Shown here: in pieces, positions 9,327-18,876 of the stretch
Numbering within the stretch: the first letter of the stretch is position 1
How the letters are laid out: every line of letters starts with the position of its first letter
DNA from: CAZSXS01 sp964611385
GTDB taxonomy: Bacteria > Bacillota > Clostridia > Lachnospirales > CAYPQA01
NCBI GenBank assembly: GCA_964611385.1
Contig: CAZSXS010000008.1
Coordinates: 1 to 56,409, forward strand
DNA: 56,409 nucleotides
Reading direction: 5' to 3'
Notes under the pieces: generated by a model
Told to the model about the DNA's origin: nothing
The model's input: only the letters and a program-made list of their open reading frames with translations
The model's database searches: none
Made by a program: the position numbers and the translations under genes

Positions 9327-9635
9327 ATGAATGAACTTTCAAAAATTAATTCTTTTTCGTTGAGTCCTGACGCCTTGCTTTCTGTCAAAAAACCTCAAGA
9401 GCAGGGAAAAGTCTTCGAAGATTTTTACCGGGCAGCCATGGATATCGTCAATGAAACAAACATGTATCAAAATGAAGCCGATAGGATTCAGTTAGACATA
9501 GTAACAGGAAAGTCGAATGATATGATCGCGCTGTCAATGGCTCAGACTAGGGCTTATTCTTCCTTGGAATTTACTGTACAGATAACCAACAAGATTCTGG
9601 AAAGCTATCGTCAGATTATGCAGATTCAGCTTTAA
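9327..9635 (+). CDS. fliE: Flagellar hook-basal body complex protein FliE
   Basis: An adapter joining the MS ring to the rod. Its 102 residues match the small helical FliE family, with the conserved C-terminal block DMIALSMAQTRAYSSLEFTV. It lies 21 nt after flgC with AGAGGG as ribosome binding site, and fliF follows. Confidence 0.93.
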   Translation: MNELSKINSFSLSPDALLSVKKPQEQGKVFEDFYRAAMDIVNETNMYQNEADRIQLDIVTGKSNDMIALSMAQTRAYSSLEFTVQITNKILESYRQIMQIQL

Positions 9636-9679
9636 TTTAGGTTATAAACAGTCTTAATTCCAAAGGAAGGGGTGAGCAG

Positions 9680-11332
9680 ATGCAGGAAAAATTGCGCTCT
9701 TATTTCAGTTCGACATTAGAGAAATGGAATAACTTAGATAAAAGCCAAAAAATTAGACTAATACTTACAGTTGTAATCGTGGTTGGCTTGTTAGTGGCAA
9801 CCGTAATCGTAACCACAAGACCCAGGCTGGTTGTCCTAAAGAATAATCTGGATGCAAAGGTAGCCGGGCAAATCAAGGCTGCCTTGGATGATGAAGGCAT
9901 ACTCAATAGGATAACCAACGCCGGCTCCACTGTAATGGTTGACGAAAAGGAAAAGGATAATGCTCAAGTACTTTTGAGCATGAAAAATATTCCCAATGAC
10001 AATACCTTTACTTATGCGGACGCTATGGCCAACAGTGGGATGAGTGCTACAGAAAGCGTCAAAAAGGAAAACTTTCGCCGCCTGCGTCAGAGTGATTTAG
10101 TCAATCAGATTAAATTAATAGATGGTGTAGAAAACGCTGACATACAGTTGGTAATACCGGATACAGACGCATTTTATAACAGTAGTGCCCAAAAGGCTTC
10201 AGTCGCAGTAGTGCTGAATCTCAGCAAGGGTTTGGATAAGGCTCAAGCTACCACAATCGCCCGTATCTTGTCCCGTGGCGTACCAAATTTAGACCTGGAC
10301 AGCATAGAAATCACTGACCAAAACGGCAATCTCTTATATGGAGGAGATCAGGCTACAGCGGGCAATACAGCCACCACAAACTATGACATTGAGCTTCAAC
10401 GCAAACGGGAAATCAGTGCTATCATCAAATCTACCTTCTCTCCCCTATTTAATGAGGTCAAGGTTGTTCCCAATCTTCGCTTTAACTGGGATGAGTCCCA
10501 GCAGGTTCGCGAAGCCTTCAGCTCACCCCTTGGTGCAGATTCTGCCACTGGCTTGATTTCCGAAGATACGAACAGCAGCCAGAGTGTAGTCAATGCCCCC
10601 ACGCAGCAGGCTGCGCCAGGCGTAGATGCCAACAATGCCCAGGCACCCAACTATCCGGGCGGGGCTGGTACCGAGTCTACAGCAGACGTTAGCGACCGGG
10701 CCACCAAATATATCTATGACCGCTTGGAAGAGGTGACCAAGGCTAGTATCGGAAACCTGATTCAGGCCCAATCTTCCATCAGTGTTGTTTTCTATAGAAA
10801 CAGAGAATATGATGAAGCTAGCATGACAAAGAATAATCAATTGAACGGTCAATCTTGGGCAGACTTTAAAAACGCCACCGCCTCAACGATTACCCCAATT
10901 GATATTGATCCGGGCATATTGTCTGCTATTCAAACAGGTACAGGCATCGACACGGTTACGGTGTCTGCCTATGAGGTACCAGTGTTCATAGATGCAGTTG
11001 TAGAGCCTGTCAATGTTCCCCAAATCATCATGTTTGTCATTTTGGCGATTCTGATCCTGATGCTTGCCTATGCCTTAATTAAAAAGACGCAGCCTGAGGA
11101 AATTGCTGAGGTTGAACCTGAGTTATCCATTGATGATATCCTGATCGGACCTCAGATTGAAGAAGAAAGGACTAAGGAGATCGAAAGCGTGACATCCGAA
11201 GAAAAGTTGAAGGAAATTGCGTATGGACCAGACTCCGAGATCATGAAGCAAATCGAGAAGTTTATCAACGAAAAGCCGGAGGCGGCCGCTGCGCTCTTGC
11301 GTAACTGGTTAAACGACGATTGGGATAGTTAA
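9680..11332 (+). CDS. fliF: Flagellar MS-ring protein FliF
   Basis: A 550-residue membrane protein forming the MS ring on which the rotor and export gate assemble. Transmembrane helices are at about 26-46 and 447-467, flanking the ring-building motifs, including SRGVPNLDLDSIEITDQNG. The cytoplasmic tail is acidic and ends in a FliG-binding helix (EKPEAAAALLRNWLNDDW). The periplasmic middle contains a low-complexity Asn/Ala/Gln/Pro stretch near residues 295-330, as is common in this family. Start ATG is preceded by AAGGAAGGGGTGA. Confidence 0.96.
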   Translation: MQEKLRSYFSSTLEKWNNLDKSQKIRLILTVVIVVGLLVATVIVTTRPRLVVLKNNLDAKVAGQIKAALDDEGILNRITNAGSTVMVDEKEKDNAQVLLSMKNIPNDNTFTYADAMANSGMSATESVKKENFRRLRQSDLVNQIKLIDGVENADIQLVIPDTDAFYNSSAQKASVAVVLNLSKGLDKAQATTIARILSRGVPNLDLDSIEITDQNGNLLYGGDQATAGNTATTNYDIELQRKREISAIIKSTFSPLFNEVKVVPNLRFNWDESQQVREAFSSPLGADSATGLISEDTNSSQSVVNAPTQQAAPGVDANNAQAPNYPGGAGTESTADVSDRATKYIYDRLEEVTKASIGNLIQAQSSISVVFYRNREYDEASMTKNNQLNGQSWADFKNATASTITPIDIDPGILSAIQTGTGIDTVTVSAYEVPVFIDAVVEPVNVPQIIMFVILAILILMLAYALIKKTQPEEIAEVEPELSIDDILIGPQIEEERTKEIESVTSEEKLKEIAYGPDSEIMKQIEKFINEKPEAAAALLRNWLNDDWDS

Positions 11333-11345
11333 ACGGGAGGATCGT

Positions 11346-12359
11346 ATGGCACAAGCAGTGACTTTAACAGGCAGAGAAAAAGCAGCTATCTTGTTGATTT
11401 CTCTAGGACACGAAAAGTCTGCCAAAATATATAAGTATTTAAAAGAGGATGAAATAGAGCCCTTAACTCTGGAGATTGCCAATATCACTTCCATCATGCC
11501 GGAGACAAAAGAGGCTGTTTTAGACGAATTTTATCAAATCTGTCTTGCCCAGAAGTATATTCTGGAGGGTGGTATTAATTATGCCAAGCAGATTCTTGAG
11601 CAAGCTCTTGGCGAATCCAAAGCCTATGAGATTATCAGCAAGCTGACGGATTCCTTGCAAGTCAGACCTTTTGACTTTGTAAGAAAGACAGATGCAAGCC
11701 AGATTCTGAACTTTATTCAAAACGAACATCCGCAAACTATAGCCTTAATTCTTTCCTATATTAAACCGAAGCAGGCGGCCGAGGTAATCGCCCAGCTTGC
11801 ACCAGATAAGCAGGCGGATGTTTCCAGAAGAATCGCATTAATGGATAGAACCTCGCCAGAGGTAATCAAGGAAGTGGAGAGAGCTTTGGAAAAGAAATTG
11901 TCATCTCTGATGTCAGAAGGCTTTACTGCTGTGGGCGGTGTCGATTATGTGGTTGAGATTTTGAACTCTGTTGACCGTACCACTGAGAAGAACATTCTTG
12001 AAACCTTGGAGGTTGAAGATGTTGAACTTTCTGAGGAAATCAAACGCAAGATGTTTGTATTCGACGATATTATTCAGCTTGACAACCGTTCCATTCAAAT
12101 CGTCCTCAGGCAGGATATTGATAACAAGGAACTTGCCATTGCTTTGAAGGGCGCCAACGAAGAAGTTCAAAACTTGATTCTGAGCAACGTCTCCAAGCGG
12201 CTTGGCGCTATGATCCGAGAGGACATGGAGTTTATGGGTCCTGTACGCCGTTCCGACGTAGAGGAAGCACAACAAAAGATTGTAAACATTATTCGCCGCT
12301 TGCAAGATGCGGGTGAAATCATCGTTGCCCGCGGAGGGAGTGACGACATCATTGTCTAG
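11346..12359 (+). CDS. fliG: Flagellar motor switch protein FliG
   Basis: The torque-transmitting rotor protein. The 337 residues show the N-terminal FliF-binding domain, the middle domain with NEHPQTIAL (EHPQ at 127-130) and the C-terminal charged domain ending EIIVARGGSDDIIV. The start has CGGGAGGA. The 3' end overlaps the fliH start by 8 nt. Confidence 0.97.
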   Translation: MAQAVTLTGREKAAILLISLGHEKSAKIYKYLKEDEIEPLTLEIANITSIMPETKEAVLDEFYQICLAQKYILEGGINYAKQILEQALGESKAYEIISKLTDSLQVRPFDFVRKTDASQILNFIQNEHPQTIALILSYIKPKQAAEVIAQLAPDKQADVSRRIALMDRTSPEVIKEVERALEKKLSSLMSEGFTAVGGVDYVVEILNSVDRTTEKNILETLEVEDVELSEEIKRKMFVFDDIIQLDNRSIQIVLRQDIDNKELAIALKGANEEVQNLILSNVSKRLGAMIREDMEFMGPVRRSDVEEAQQKIVNIIRRLQDAGEIIVARGGSDDIIV

Positions 12360-13128
12360 AGTTTTAAAGTCAAGCAACATTGTACTGGATAAGGATAAAC
12401 GAGTTAAAATTAAGATCGGTGCCGAAAACGAGGAGTTTGAAACAAATTTCGGAGATGCAGAGGACAACGAATGGGTGGAAACGGATCTGGCTGTGAAAGA
12501 AAAACTGCCGGATCCGAAGGTAACCTTGGAAAAAGCCAAAGAAGAAGCAGAAAGAATGGTTGAGCGTGCCCGGCAAAGGGCAGAAAAAATCACAATGGAT
12601 GCCACCATTGAAGCCCAATCCAAAGTAGCGCAGATGTACGAGGACGGAAAGGCACAGGGTTATCAGGACGGATTAGCGGAAGGCAGAGCCGAAGCCGATC
12701 GGGTTCGGCAGGAGGCACAGGGTTACTTGAACAAGGTCAAGTCCGACTGCGAGGAACTGATCAGAAAGCAAGAACCCAACATCGTTGAACTCATCTTGCG
12801 CATTGTCCAAAAACTCTTAGGTGACATTCCTGAGTTGAAACCAGAGGTCATTGCCGCTTTAGTCCGTCAAGGATTGTCAGAAGTCAGTATCAGCGGAGAG
12901 GTGGTAATCCATGTTTCGGTTGAGGATTACGACGCTGCCGTGGCCAATAGGCACTTGTTCTTGCCCTATGAAGGGGAAGGCAGCGCCCGCTTTGATATCG
13001 TAAAAGATGGTAGCCTCAGCAGAGGTGACTGTACGATCGAAACACCCTTTGGCAACATTGATTGTAGCTTGGATCAGCAGTTTGCAAGTCTTAAAAAAGA
13101 TATTTACCTACTTCTAGAACACAGGTGA
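12352..13128 (+). CDS. fliH: Flagellar export apparatus stator FliH
   Basis: Binds and restrains the FliI ATPase. The 258 residues comprise an N-terminal tail, a long Glu/Ala/Arg-rich coiled coil (about 60-140) with GlyxxxGly-like spacing (YEDGKAQGYQDGLAEGRAE), and the C-terminal VATPase-E-like domain. Chosen start TTG 12352 (MSRVLKSS...) has GGAGGG at 12333-12338, 13 nt upstream. GTG 12340 is in frame but only 1 nt from that site, and ATG 12307 lies deep in fliG. Confidence 0.85.
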   Translation: MSRVLKSSNIVLDKDKRVKIKIGAENEEFETNFGDAEDNEWVETDLAVKEKLPDPKVTLEKAKEEAERMVERARQRAEKITMDATIEAQSKVAQMYEDGKAQGYQDGLAEGRAEADRVRQEAQGYLNKVKSDCEELIRKQEPNIVELILRIVQKLLGDIPELKPEVIAALVRQGLSEVSISGEVVIHVSVEDYDAAVANRHLFLPYEGEGSARFDIVKDGSLSRGDCTIETPFGNIDCSLDQQFASLKKDIYLLLEHR

Positions 13129-13133
13129 TTCCA

Positions 13134-14441
13134 TTGGAACTGAATATTTCAAAATATGCTTCCGTGCTTGAAAAAAACTACATCCGAAAACTGGGAAGGG
13201 TTTCGCAAGTGGTAGGCCTGACCATCGAATCCGTTGGTCCTGATGTCAGCCTTGGAAACACTTGCTATATCCGTTCTCATAAATATAGCGAGCCTGTTCT
13301 TTCGGAAGTTGTGGGTTTTAAGAATAATAATATTTTGCTTATGCCCTTGGGGAACATGGCGGGCATTGGTCCGGGCAGCATTGTGGAGGCTACCTCAAAG
13401 CCCATTACGGTTAAGGTATCCGATCGGCTCTTGGGCAGAGTTCTGGATGGCTTGGGTCGCCCCATGGACGACAAGGGACCTGTTGATGGAGAGGATTTTC
13501 CCGTAACCAATGTACCGCCCGACCCTCTCACAAGAACTAGAATTCATGATCCCCTCTCTGTCGGTGTTAAAGCCATAGATGGTCTTTTGACCGTAGGCAG
13601 AGGCCAACGTATCGGAATCTTTGCTGGTAGTGGTGTAGGAAAAAGCACCCTCCTGGGAATGATTGCCCGAAACACCACAGCTGATGTCAACGTGATCGCC
13701 TTGATCGGTGAGCGTGGCCGTGAGGTTCGAGAGTTTATTGAGAAGGACTTGGGAGAAAGCGGATTAAAACGTTCAGTCTTGGTCATTGCTACCTCCGATA
13801 AAACCGCCCTCATTCGCTTGAAGGCTGCCGAGGTTGCCACTTGTATAGCCGAGTACTTCAGAGAACAGGGGCGGAGCGTCATGCTGATGATGGACTCGTT
13901 AACGCGCTTTGCCATGGCTCAGCGAGAAATCGGCCTTGCCATCGGTGAACCCCCTGTTTCAAGAGGGTACACACCCTCGGTCTTTGCATCCATGCCAAAG
14001 CTTTTGGAGCGTGCGGGTAATTCCAGTCAAGGCTCTATCACCGGAATGTATACTGTCTTAGTCGACGGAGACGACTTAACCGAGCCTGTTACCGATACCG
14101 CCCGCGGCATCCTTGACGGGCATATTGTTCTTTCAAGAAAGATAGCAAACAAGAACCAATATCCTGCCATAGATATCTTGGCCAGTGTTTCCCGTGTTAT
14201 GTCCGACGTTGTCACCAAAGACCACAAGCGCTTAGCAGCGGAAATCAAACATTCTATGGCGGTTTACAACGAATCTGAGGATTTGATTAACATCGGTGCC
14301 TATGTGAAGGGAAGTAACAAATCCATTGATGAAGCGATAGAGAAGCATAGAGCGATCTATAACTTTGTAACCCAAGGTGTTGAGGAAAACATTTCCTTTG
14401 AGGAGACACAGCGGATTATGCAGTCCATTGTTTCGGCTTAA
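13134..14441 (+). CDS. fliI: Flagellum-specific ATPase FliI
   Basis: The hexameric ATPase of the type III export apparatus, related to F1 beta. The P-loop GSGVGKST and the GERGREVREFIE block are clear, as are MMDSLTRFAMAQREIGLA and the C-terminal specificity region. TTG 13134 is preferred because AGGTGA (13123-13128) is 5-6 nt upstream. GTG 13125, three codons earlier and overlapping the fliH stop, has no ribosome binding site. From TTG it is 435 residues, a normal length. Confidence 0.93.
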   Translation: MELNISKYASVLEKNYIRKLGRVSQVVGLTIESVGPDVSLGNTCYIRSHKYSEPVLSEVVGFKNNNILLMPLGNMAGIGPGSIVEATSKPITVKVSDRLLGRVLDGLGRPMDDKGPVDGEDFPVTNVPPDPLTRTRIHDPLSVGVKAIDGLLTVGRGQRIGIFAGSGVGKSTLLGMIARNTTADVNVIALIGERGREVREFIEKDLGESGLKRSVLVIATSDKTALIRLKAAEVATCIAEYFREQGRSVMLMMDSLTRFAMAQREIGLAIGEPPVSRGYTPSVFASMPKLLERAGNSSQGSITGMYTVLVDGDDLTEPVTDTARGILDGHIVLSRKIANKNQYPAIDILASVSRVMSDVVTKDHKRLAAEIKHSMAVYNESEDLINIGAYVKGSNKSIDEAIEKHRAIYNFVTQGVEENISFEETQRIMQSIVSA

Positions 14442-14462
14442 CTCCAATAAAGGCGGAAATCT

Positions 14463-14906
14463 ATGGCTAAATTTAAATTCAGGCTGCAAGGCTATTTGAA
14501 TATTAAGGAAAAATTGGAGGAGCAAAAGAAGTTGGATTATGGTAAAGCCTTAAAAACCTTGGAAGAAGAAAAGGTGAAGAAGGCGAAGCTTCAAACCTCC
14601 AAGAATGAAACCCTCCAGGCCTTCAAAAAAGGGGTAGGGAACGACGGTTTCATACGACCAAACGAAATTCAAAACTATAATAACTACATTAAAGCTACCA
14701 ATGAGCGGATCAAGAAGCAAGAGCAAGTCGTGAAGGAAGCCGGAGATCAGGCCGAACAGAAGAGAAAGTTGTTGGTGGAAGCCGTAAAGGATCGAAAGGC
14801 TCTTGATGTTTTGAAGGAAAAGGCATTGAGCGATTATATGATAGAAGAAAACAAAGCAGAGCAAAAAGTGATTGATGAGATTGTAAGCTACAAGTACAAT
14901 AAATAG
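14463..14906 (+). CDS. fliJ: Flagellar export chaperone FliJ
   Basis: A 147-residue, almost wholly alpha-helical, Lys/Glu-rich protein (KFRLQGYLNIKEKLEEQKK at the N-terminus) predicted to form an antiparallel coiled coil. FliJ sits in the centre of the FliI ring and links it to FlhA. Sequence conservation in this family is low; the call rests on length, coiled-coil character and position after fliI. Confidence 0.87.
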   Translation: MAKFKFRLQGYLNIKEKLEEQKKLDYGKALKTLEEEKVKKAKLQTSKNETLQAFKKGVGNDGFIRPNEIQNYNNYIKATNERIKKQEQVVKEAGDQAEQKRKLLVEAVKDRKALDVLKEKALSDYMIEENKAEQKVIDEIVSYKYNK

Positions 14907-14917
14907 GTGGTGAAATC

Positions 14918-15622
14918 ATGGAAGCGAATCAGATGAATGAGAGTAAGCCGAAGAAGAAAAAAGGCAGTAAGTTATGGCCGATAGTTGGTGTTTTGACGGC
15001 TGGTGCACTCATTGTCTGGGTGTTTTCATCCAATCTATTCGGTATCAGAGAAAAAAGCGTGGATTTACTTCGGAAAATACCCATTGTGAATAATATTGTC
15101 AAGAGTCCCAGCGAAACAAATTTATACGCTTCTATGACCAGAGAAGAACTGATTGCAAAGGTTGAATCTTTAAACTCTCAGTTGACCCAAAGTCAAACCG
15201 ACCTGGCAGAAGCGCAGGAGAAGTTCAGTACGACTGCAAAGGAAATGGATAGGCTTCAAAAAGTTGAACAGCAGCAGATCAGCTTTAAAAAAGAAAAAGA
15301 AGCTTTTGACAAAATGATTGCTGCTAAGGACCCGGCTGCCTACAAATCCTTTTATGAGCGCATTGAACCTGAAACCGCCAAAGAGCTTTATAAGCAAGCC
15401 GTCGGCTCTGTAGCTCAATCCACCTTGGAAAAAAAATACTTGGCGGATATTACGGCTATGAAGGATAAGGCTGCCGCAGCAGCTCTTGAAGACATGGTGG
15501 GAACAAACCTGGATTTGGTCGTCAACATTCTGAGAAAGCTTGATAAGGATAAGACTGGATCTATTCTCTCAATCATGGAGACAACAAAAGCCGCAGAAGT
15601 GTTGAAAAGAATGACACCCTAA
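14918..15622 (+). CDS. MotE/YlxF-like flagellar protein with MgtE-N-type domain
   Basis: A 234-residue protein with a basic N-terminus, one transmembrane helix (about 18-38, LWPIVGVLTAGALIVWVF), a coiled coil (about 72-125) and a C-terminal helical repeat region resembling the MgtE intracellular N domain (VVNILRKLDKDKTGSILSIM near the end). Proteins of this layout sit between fliJ and fliK in many Firmicutes operons; in some bacteria the related MotE is a chaperone of stator MotC. The exact role here is not established. Confidence 0.75.
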   Translation: MEANQMNESKPKKKKGSKLWPIVGVLTAGALIVWVFSSNLFGIREKSVDLLRKIPIVNNIVKSPSETNLYASMTREELIAKVESLNSQLTQSQTDLAEAQEKFSTTAKEMDRLQKVEQQQISFKKEKEAFDKMIAAKDPAAYKSFYERIEPETAKELYKQAVGSVAQSTLEKKYLADITAMKDKAAAAALEDMVGTNLDLVVNILRKLDKDKTGSILSIMETTKAAEVLKRMTP

Positions 15623-15696
15623 CAGAGTATATAATGAAGGAATTCTATAAATACGAAAACACAATAACCATGCGCTATTGAAAGGAGGTGAGAAAA

Positions 15697-17274
15697 ATGG
15701 AGATCAATAAGATGCTAAAAACTGAAGTTTCAAAGTTATTTGACTTCAAGGCCAACGCAAGCGGACAGTCCTTTGGCTTTGTCATGGATAAGGTGCAAAG
15801 TACCTCCAATCCCGTAAAGGATACCTTTCAAAGACAAAGTTATACAAAGCCGAAGCAAGCAGTCAGTTCAGTGTCTAAAGCGGAAACTGGAAAAGTGGCT
15901 GGTGTGGGCAACGATGAGAACACCTTGAGAAACTATTCAAAACAGACCCAAGAAGTAAAGGATGTTGCTACGGATTCAAAGCCTACCCAGGCCCAAGCCA
16001 AGAGTCAAAATAAGGAGACCAAAAGCCAAGCTCAAGGCAACCAGGCTGCACAGACAGAAGCTGAGACTCAAGAACAGAATCCTGTTGTGGTAGAAGGTTT
16101 AATCGGATCTATCTCAGGAGATTTAGCTGAAAACCAAGAGGAGCTGTTGTCTACTTTACTGGCTGAGTCCATCGGTCAAAACGGAGCTCTTGAGCAAAGT
16201 GTAACTGAACTTGATCCAGAAGAAGACCCAAATGCACAGGCTGCACTGGCACAACTGGCAGGCTTGCTGAATGTACCCACAGATACTCTTCAACAGGCTA
16301 TGAGTGATTTGAATCTGCAACTCTCTGATTTAACAGAAGGAAACAACTTAAACAAGGTTTTGGTCAAGATCTATGACCTAAAGAACGAGGTTTCTTTGTT
16401 AAATGTACCTGATATTAAAGAAATTCTTTCCAATGCAAAGATGTTTATTCAAGAAACCGTTATTCAGAATCAAGGCCTTCAAGACCCTGCGCTTCATCAA
16501 ATGCAACAAGCTCAGTCCGCAACAACTCTTGAATCACAAGAAGCCGAAGCGCCAAGGCATGAGAAAGAAGCGAAGAGCCTGAAGCATGAGCTTGTAAATC
16601 AGCCCCTTGTAAAAGAGCAAGAACCCTTGACTACAACCCAGATTACTAAGGCCCAGAGCACTGAAACCACGCAGGCTATTCCCGTAGCTGCACAAGCTAA
16701 GGAAACAGGCGCCAAGCAGCAAGGTCGTGAAAGCAACCTGGCACAGAATAACAATCAAACACAAATGTCTGCCTACACCCAAGTGGTGCACACGCAAGAA
16801 CAGCATCAAGAGAGAGTTAGCTTTGCTCAAAATACTGTCCAACGTACCGTTAATGAGCGGCAGGTGATGGATCAGATTTTTGAAAAGGTTAAAATTGATG
16901 TTAGTCCCTCGGCTTCTGAAATAAAAGTAACCTTACGCCCCGAGGATCTTGGCGATGTTACCTTGAAAGTTCGGACAGAAAACGGAATCATCACAGCCCA
17001 GTTTGTTGCGGAAAACCAAAGAGTGAAGGAAATCATCGAATCCAATTTCACGCAACTTAAAAATGTATTGCAGGAACAAGGTCTGAATGTAACCCAATTG
17101 TCCGTATCTGTAGGGCAGGAAAACAACGATAGAATGCAGCAGTTTTTAAGAGAACAAAATAATGTGTTGGCCAGCAGAAGAGTGAATGCAGTCAGCATAG
17201 CAGAAGAGGAAGCCGTACCTCAAGAAGCTCTAAACGGTCAGGTGTATGACAACACCGTAGAATACATGGCATAG
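15697..17274 (+). CDS. fliK: Flagellar hook-length control protein FliK
   Basis: A secreted molecular ruler that switches export specificity when the hook reaches length. The N-terminal 370 residues are Gln/Ala/Thr-rich and disordered. The C-terminal Flg_hook domain is clear (VTLRPEDLGDVTLKVRTENG, then VLQEQGLNVTQLSVSVG). The in-frame GTG at 15688 lies inside the ribosome binding site AAAGGAGGTGAG, so ATG 15697 is the start (525 residues). Confidence 0.92.
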   Translation: MEINKMLKTEVSKLFDFKANASGQSFGFVMDKVQSTSNPVKDTFQRQSYTKPKQAVSSVSKAETGKVAGVGNDENTLRNYSKQTQEVKDVATDSKPTQAQAKSQNKETKSQAQGNQAAQTEAETQEQNPVVVEGLIGSISGDLAENQEELLSTLLAESIGQNGALEQSVTELDPEEDPNAQAALAQLAGLLNVPTDTLQQAMSDLNLQLSDLTEGNNLNKVLVKIYDLKNEVSLLNVPDIKEILSNAKMFIQETVIQNQGLQDPALHQMQQAQSATTLESQEAEAPRHEKEAKSLKHELVNQPLVKEQEPLTTTQITKAQSTETTQAIPVAAQAKETGAKQQGRESNLAQNNNQTQMSAYTQVVHTQEQHQERVSFAQNTVQRTVNERQVMDQIFEKVKIDVSPSASEIKVTLRPEDLGDVTLKVRTENGIITAQFVAENQRVKEIIESNFTQLKNVLQEQGLNVTQLSVSVGQENNDRMQQFLREQNNVLASRRVNAVSIAEEEAVPQEALNGQVYDNTVEYMA

Positions 17275-17346
17275 TAAAAATGAACCCCATACTTTTTCTC
17301 CTGGTTTATAATTATGAGTAAGTATGGCTCAAAAGGCAGGTGTAAC

Positions 17347-18369
17347 ATGGCAGATAGTGCAGCAAGCAGTACAGCAACTAAGGCAGAAGATAGTGCAAAA
17401 AATTGGGTGGATATTACTCGGAATATAACCAACAGTGGCTCCTCGGTAGCACTCAGAACGCCCAAAAACAATCTAGATAAGGATGCCTTCCTCAATCTTC
17501 TGGTTACGCAAATGAAGTACCAGGATCCCTTAAACCCTATGGATGATAAGCAGTTTATCGCACAGATGGCGCAGTTTTCTAGCTTAGAGCAAATGCAGAA
17601 CTTGAATACGTCAAGCCTGCGTTCACAAGCCTACTCAATGATGGGCAGATATGTTTCTTCCACTATATTTAATGAGAAGAAAGGTATTTACGAGGATGTC
17701 GTGGGCAAGGTTGAAGGCGTTCTTTCCTCTGGAAGTAAGACTTTACTTCGGGTTGGCAAAAAAGATATCCCCATTGAGGATGTTGAAGCTGTTACCGAAG
17801 CTTATTCTCAGGGTGATCAGCTTCAAAATGTATCCAATTTGTTGGCGGCTACTCAGGTGCTTTCTTTGGTAGGTAAATACGTCCAGGCCATAACTCTAGA
17901 TTCCAAGCTCAATCCTAAGGAATTTGTTGAAGGTCAGGTAGACTATGTTAAGTTTATCGGATCGACACCAGTTGTTATGGTTGGTAACAAAGAAATTTTT
18001 GCACCAGAAATCGTAGCGATTTCTGAAGAAATGATGTTAATTGGTAAAGAAATTCGTGCCGCTGTAGAAACCTTGCCGGAACCGATCAAGGGAAAGATTG
18101 CTGGAGTAACCATTGACAAGGGTAAGACGTACCTTGATGTGGACGGAAACAAGATTTTGATCAACCAAGTAAATGAAGCAACCGAATCCTTAAAGACCAT
18201 CGGACAAATTATTCGTTGCGATGCAGCAACCGGTAAAGTGGAATCCGTAATCATTCGAAAAGGTGTTCCATATTTGGTGATCGGTAATAAGGAAGTCGCC
18301 TACCAGGACGCATTCCGAATGAACGATCGTACGACTGAAGATTCAGAGAAAGAAACGACTTCTAAGTAA
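17347..18369 (+). CDS. flgD: Hook-capping protein FlgD with four C-terminal repeats
   Basis: FlgD caps the growing hook and is needed for hook subunit assembly. The N-terminal signature is strong (DAFLNLLVTQMKYQDPLNP; FIAQMAQFSSLEQMQN). At 340 residues it is longer than short FlgDs of Bacilli. The extra length is four imperfect copies of one beta-rich unit, each reading roughly [LMT][IVM]G[KR]xV ... G-V-x-x-V ... G-x-x-x-L-x-V-G-x-K-E-I, beginning near residues 99, 174, 231 and 284. ATG 17347 (AGGCAGGTG upstream) is preferred to ATG 17314, which lacks a site. The downstream genes are the TIGR02530-type protein and flgE. Confidence 0.9.
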   Translation: MADSAASSTATKAEDSAKNWVDITRNITNSGSSVALRTPKNNLDKDAFLNLLVTQMKYQDPLNPMDDKQFIAQMAQFSSLEQMQNLNTSSLRSQAYSMMGRYVSSTIFNEKKGIYEDVVGKVEGVLSSGSKTLLRVGKKDIPIEDVEAVTEAYSQGDQLQNVSNLLAATQVLSLVGKYVQAITLDSKLNPKEFVEGQVDYVKFIGSTPVVMVGNKEIFAPEIVAISEEMMLIGKEIRAAVETLPEPIKGKIAGVTIDKGKTYLDVDGNKILINQVNEATESLKTIGQIIRCDAATGKVESVIIRKGVPYLVIGNKEVAYQDAFRMNDRTTEDSEKETTSK

Positions 18370-18395
18370 TAAACCTAAAAAGAGTGGTGAGTAGT

Positions 18396-18794
18396 ATGTA
18401 TAATGGAATTAATTTAAATCCCAATATCAATCCTGCGAATTCAATCAATACAAATCCTTCGACCTCGCCGGCGCAGAATCAACGGGCAGAATCTGAACAA
18501 AAGGATTTCACGAAAATTTTTCAGCAGCAAATGGTTCAATCTCAGACCGGTGTGCAGTTTTCAAAGCACGCAGCAGGCAGATTGACCGTTCGTGAGATTT
18601 CTCTGTCCAGTGACCAACTGAAACGGGTGGAGGGGGCCATTACGCAGGCTTCCGAAAAAGGAATCAAGGATTCTTTGGTATTGGTTGATAACATTGCTCT
18701 GGTCGTGAATGTCAGAAACAAAATTGTTGTCACAGCAATGAACAAAGAGGCGCAAAATATATTTACCAATATAGACGGCGCTGTAATTGTATAG
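18396..18794 (+). CDS. Flagellar operon protein, TIGR02530-like
   Basis: A 132-residue protein: a disordered Asn/Pro-rich N-terminus (about 1-40), then a compact domain with FSKHAAGRLTVREISLSSDQ and GIKDSLVLVDNIALVVNVRN. This matches the small conserved protein found between flgD and flgE in Firmicutes and some other lineages (TIGR02530 type). Its role is not established; position suggests hook assembly. ATG 18396 has GGTGAG 6 nt upstream; the in-frame GTG 18384 is part of that region and less likely. Confidence 0.8.
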   Translation: MYNGINLNPNINPANSINTNPSTSPAQNQRAESEQKDFTKIFQQQMVQSQTGVQFSKHAAGRLTVREISLSSDQLKRVEGAITQASEKGIKDSLVLVDNIALVVNVRNKIVVTAMNKEAQNIFTNIDGAVIV

Positions 18795-18876
18795 AAAGAA
18801 TAAAAAGCCGGACCTTTACTCAGTCACATTCAGCTTTGCAAGGCCGCCAGAAAAGACAATAGAATTTATCTCTGTT

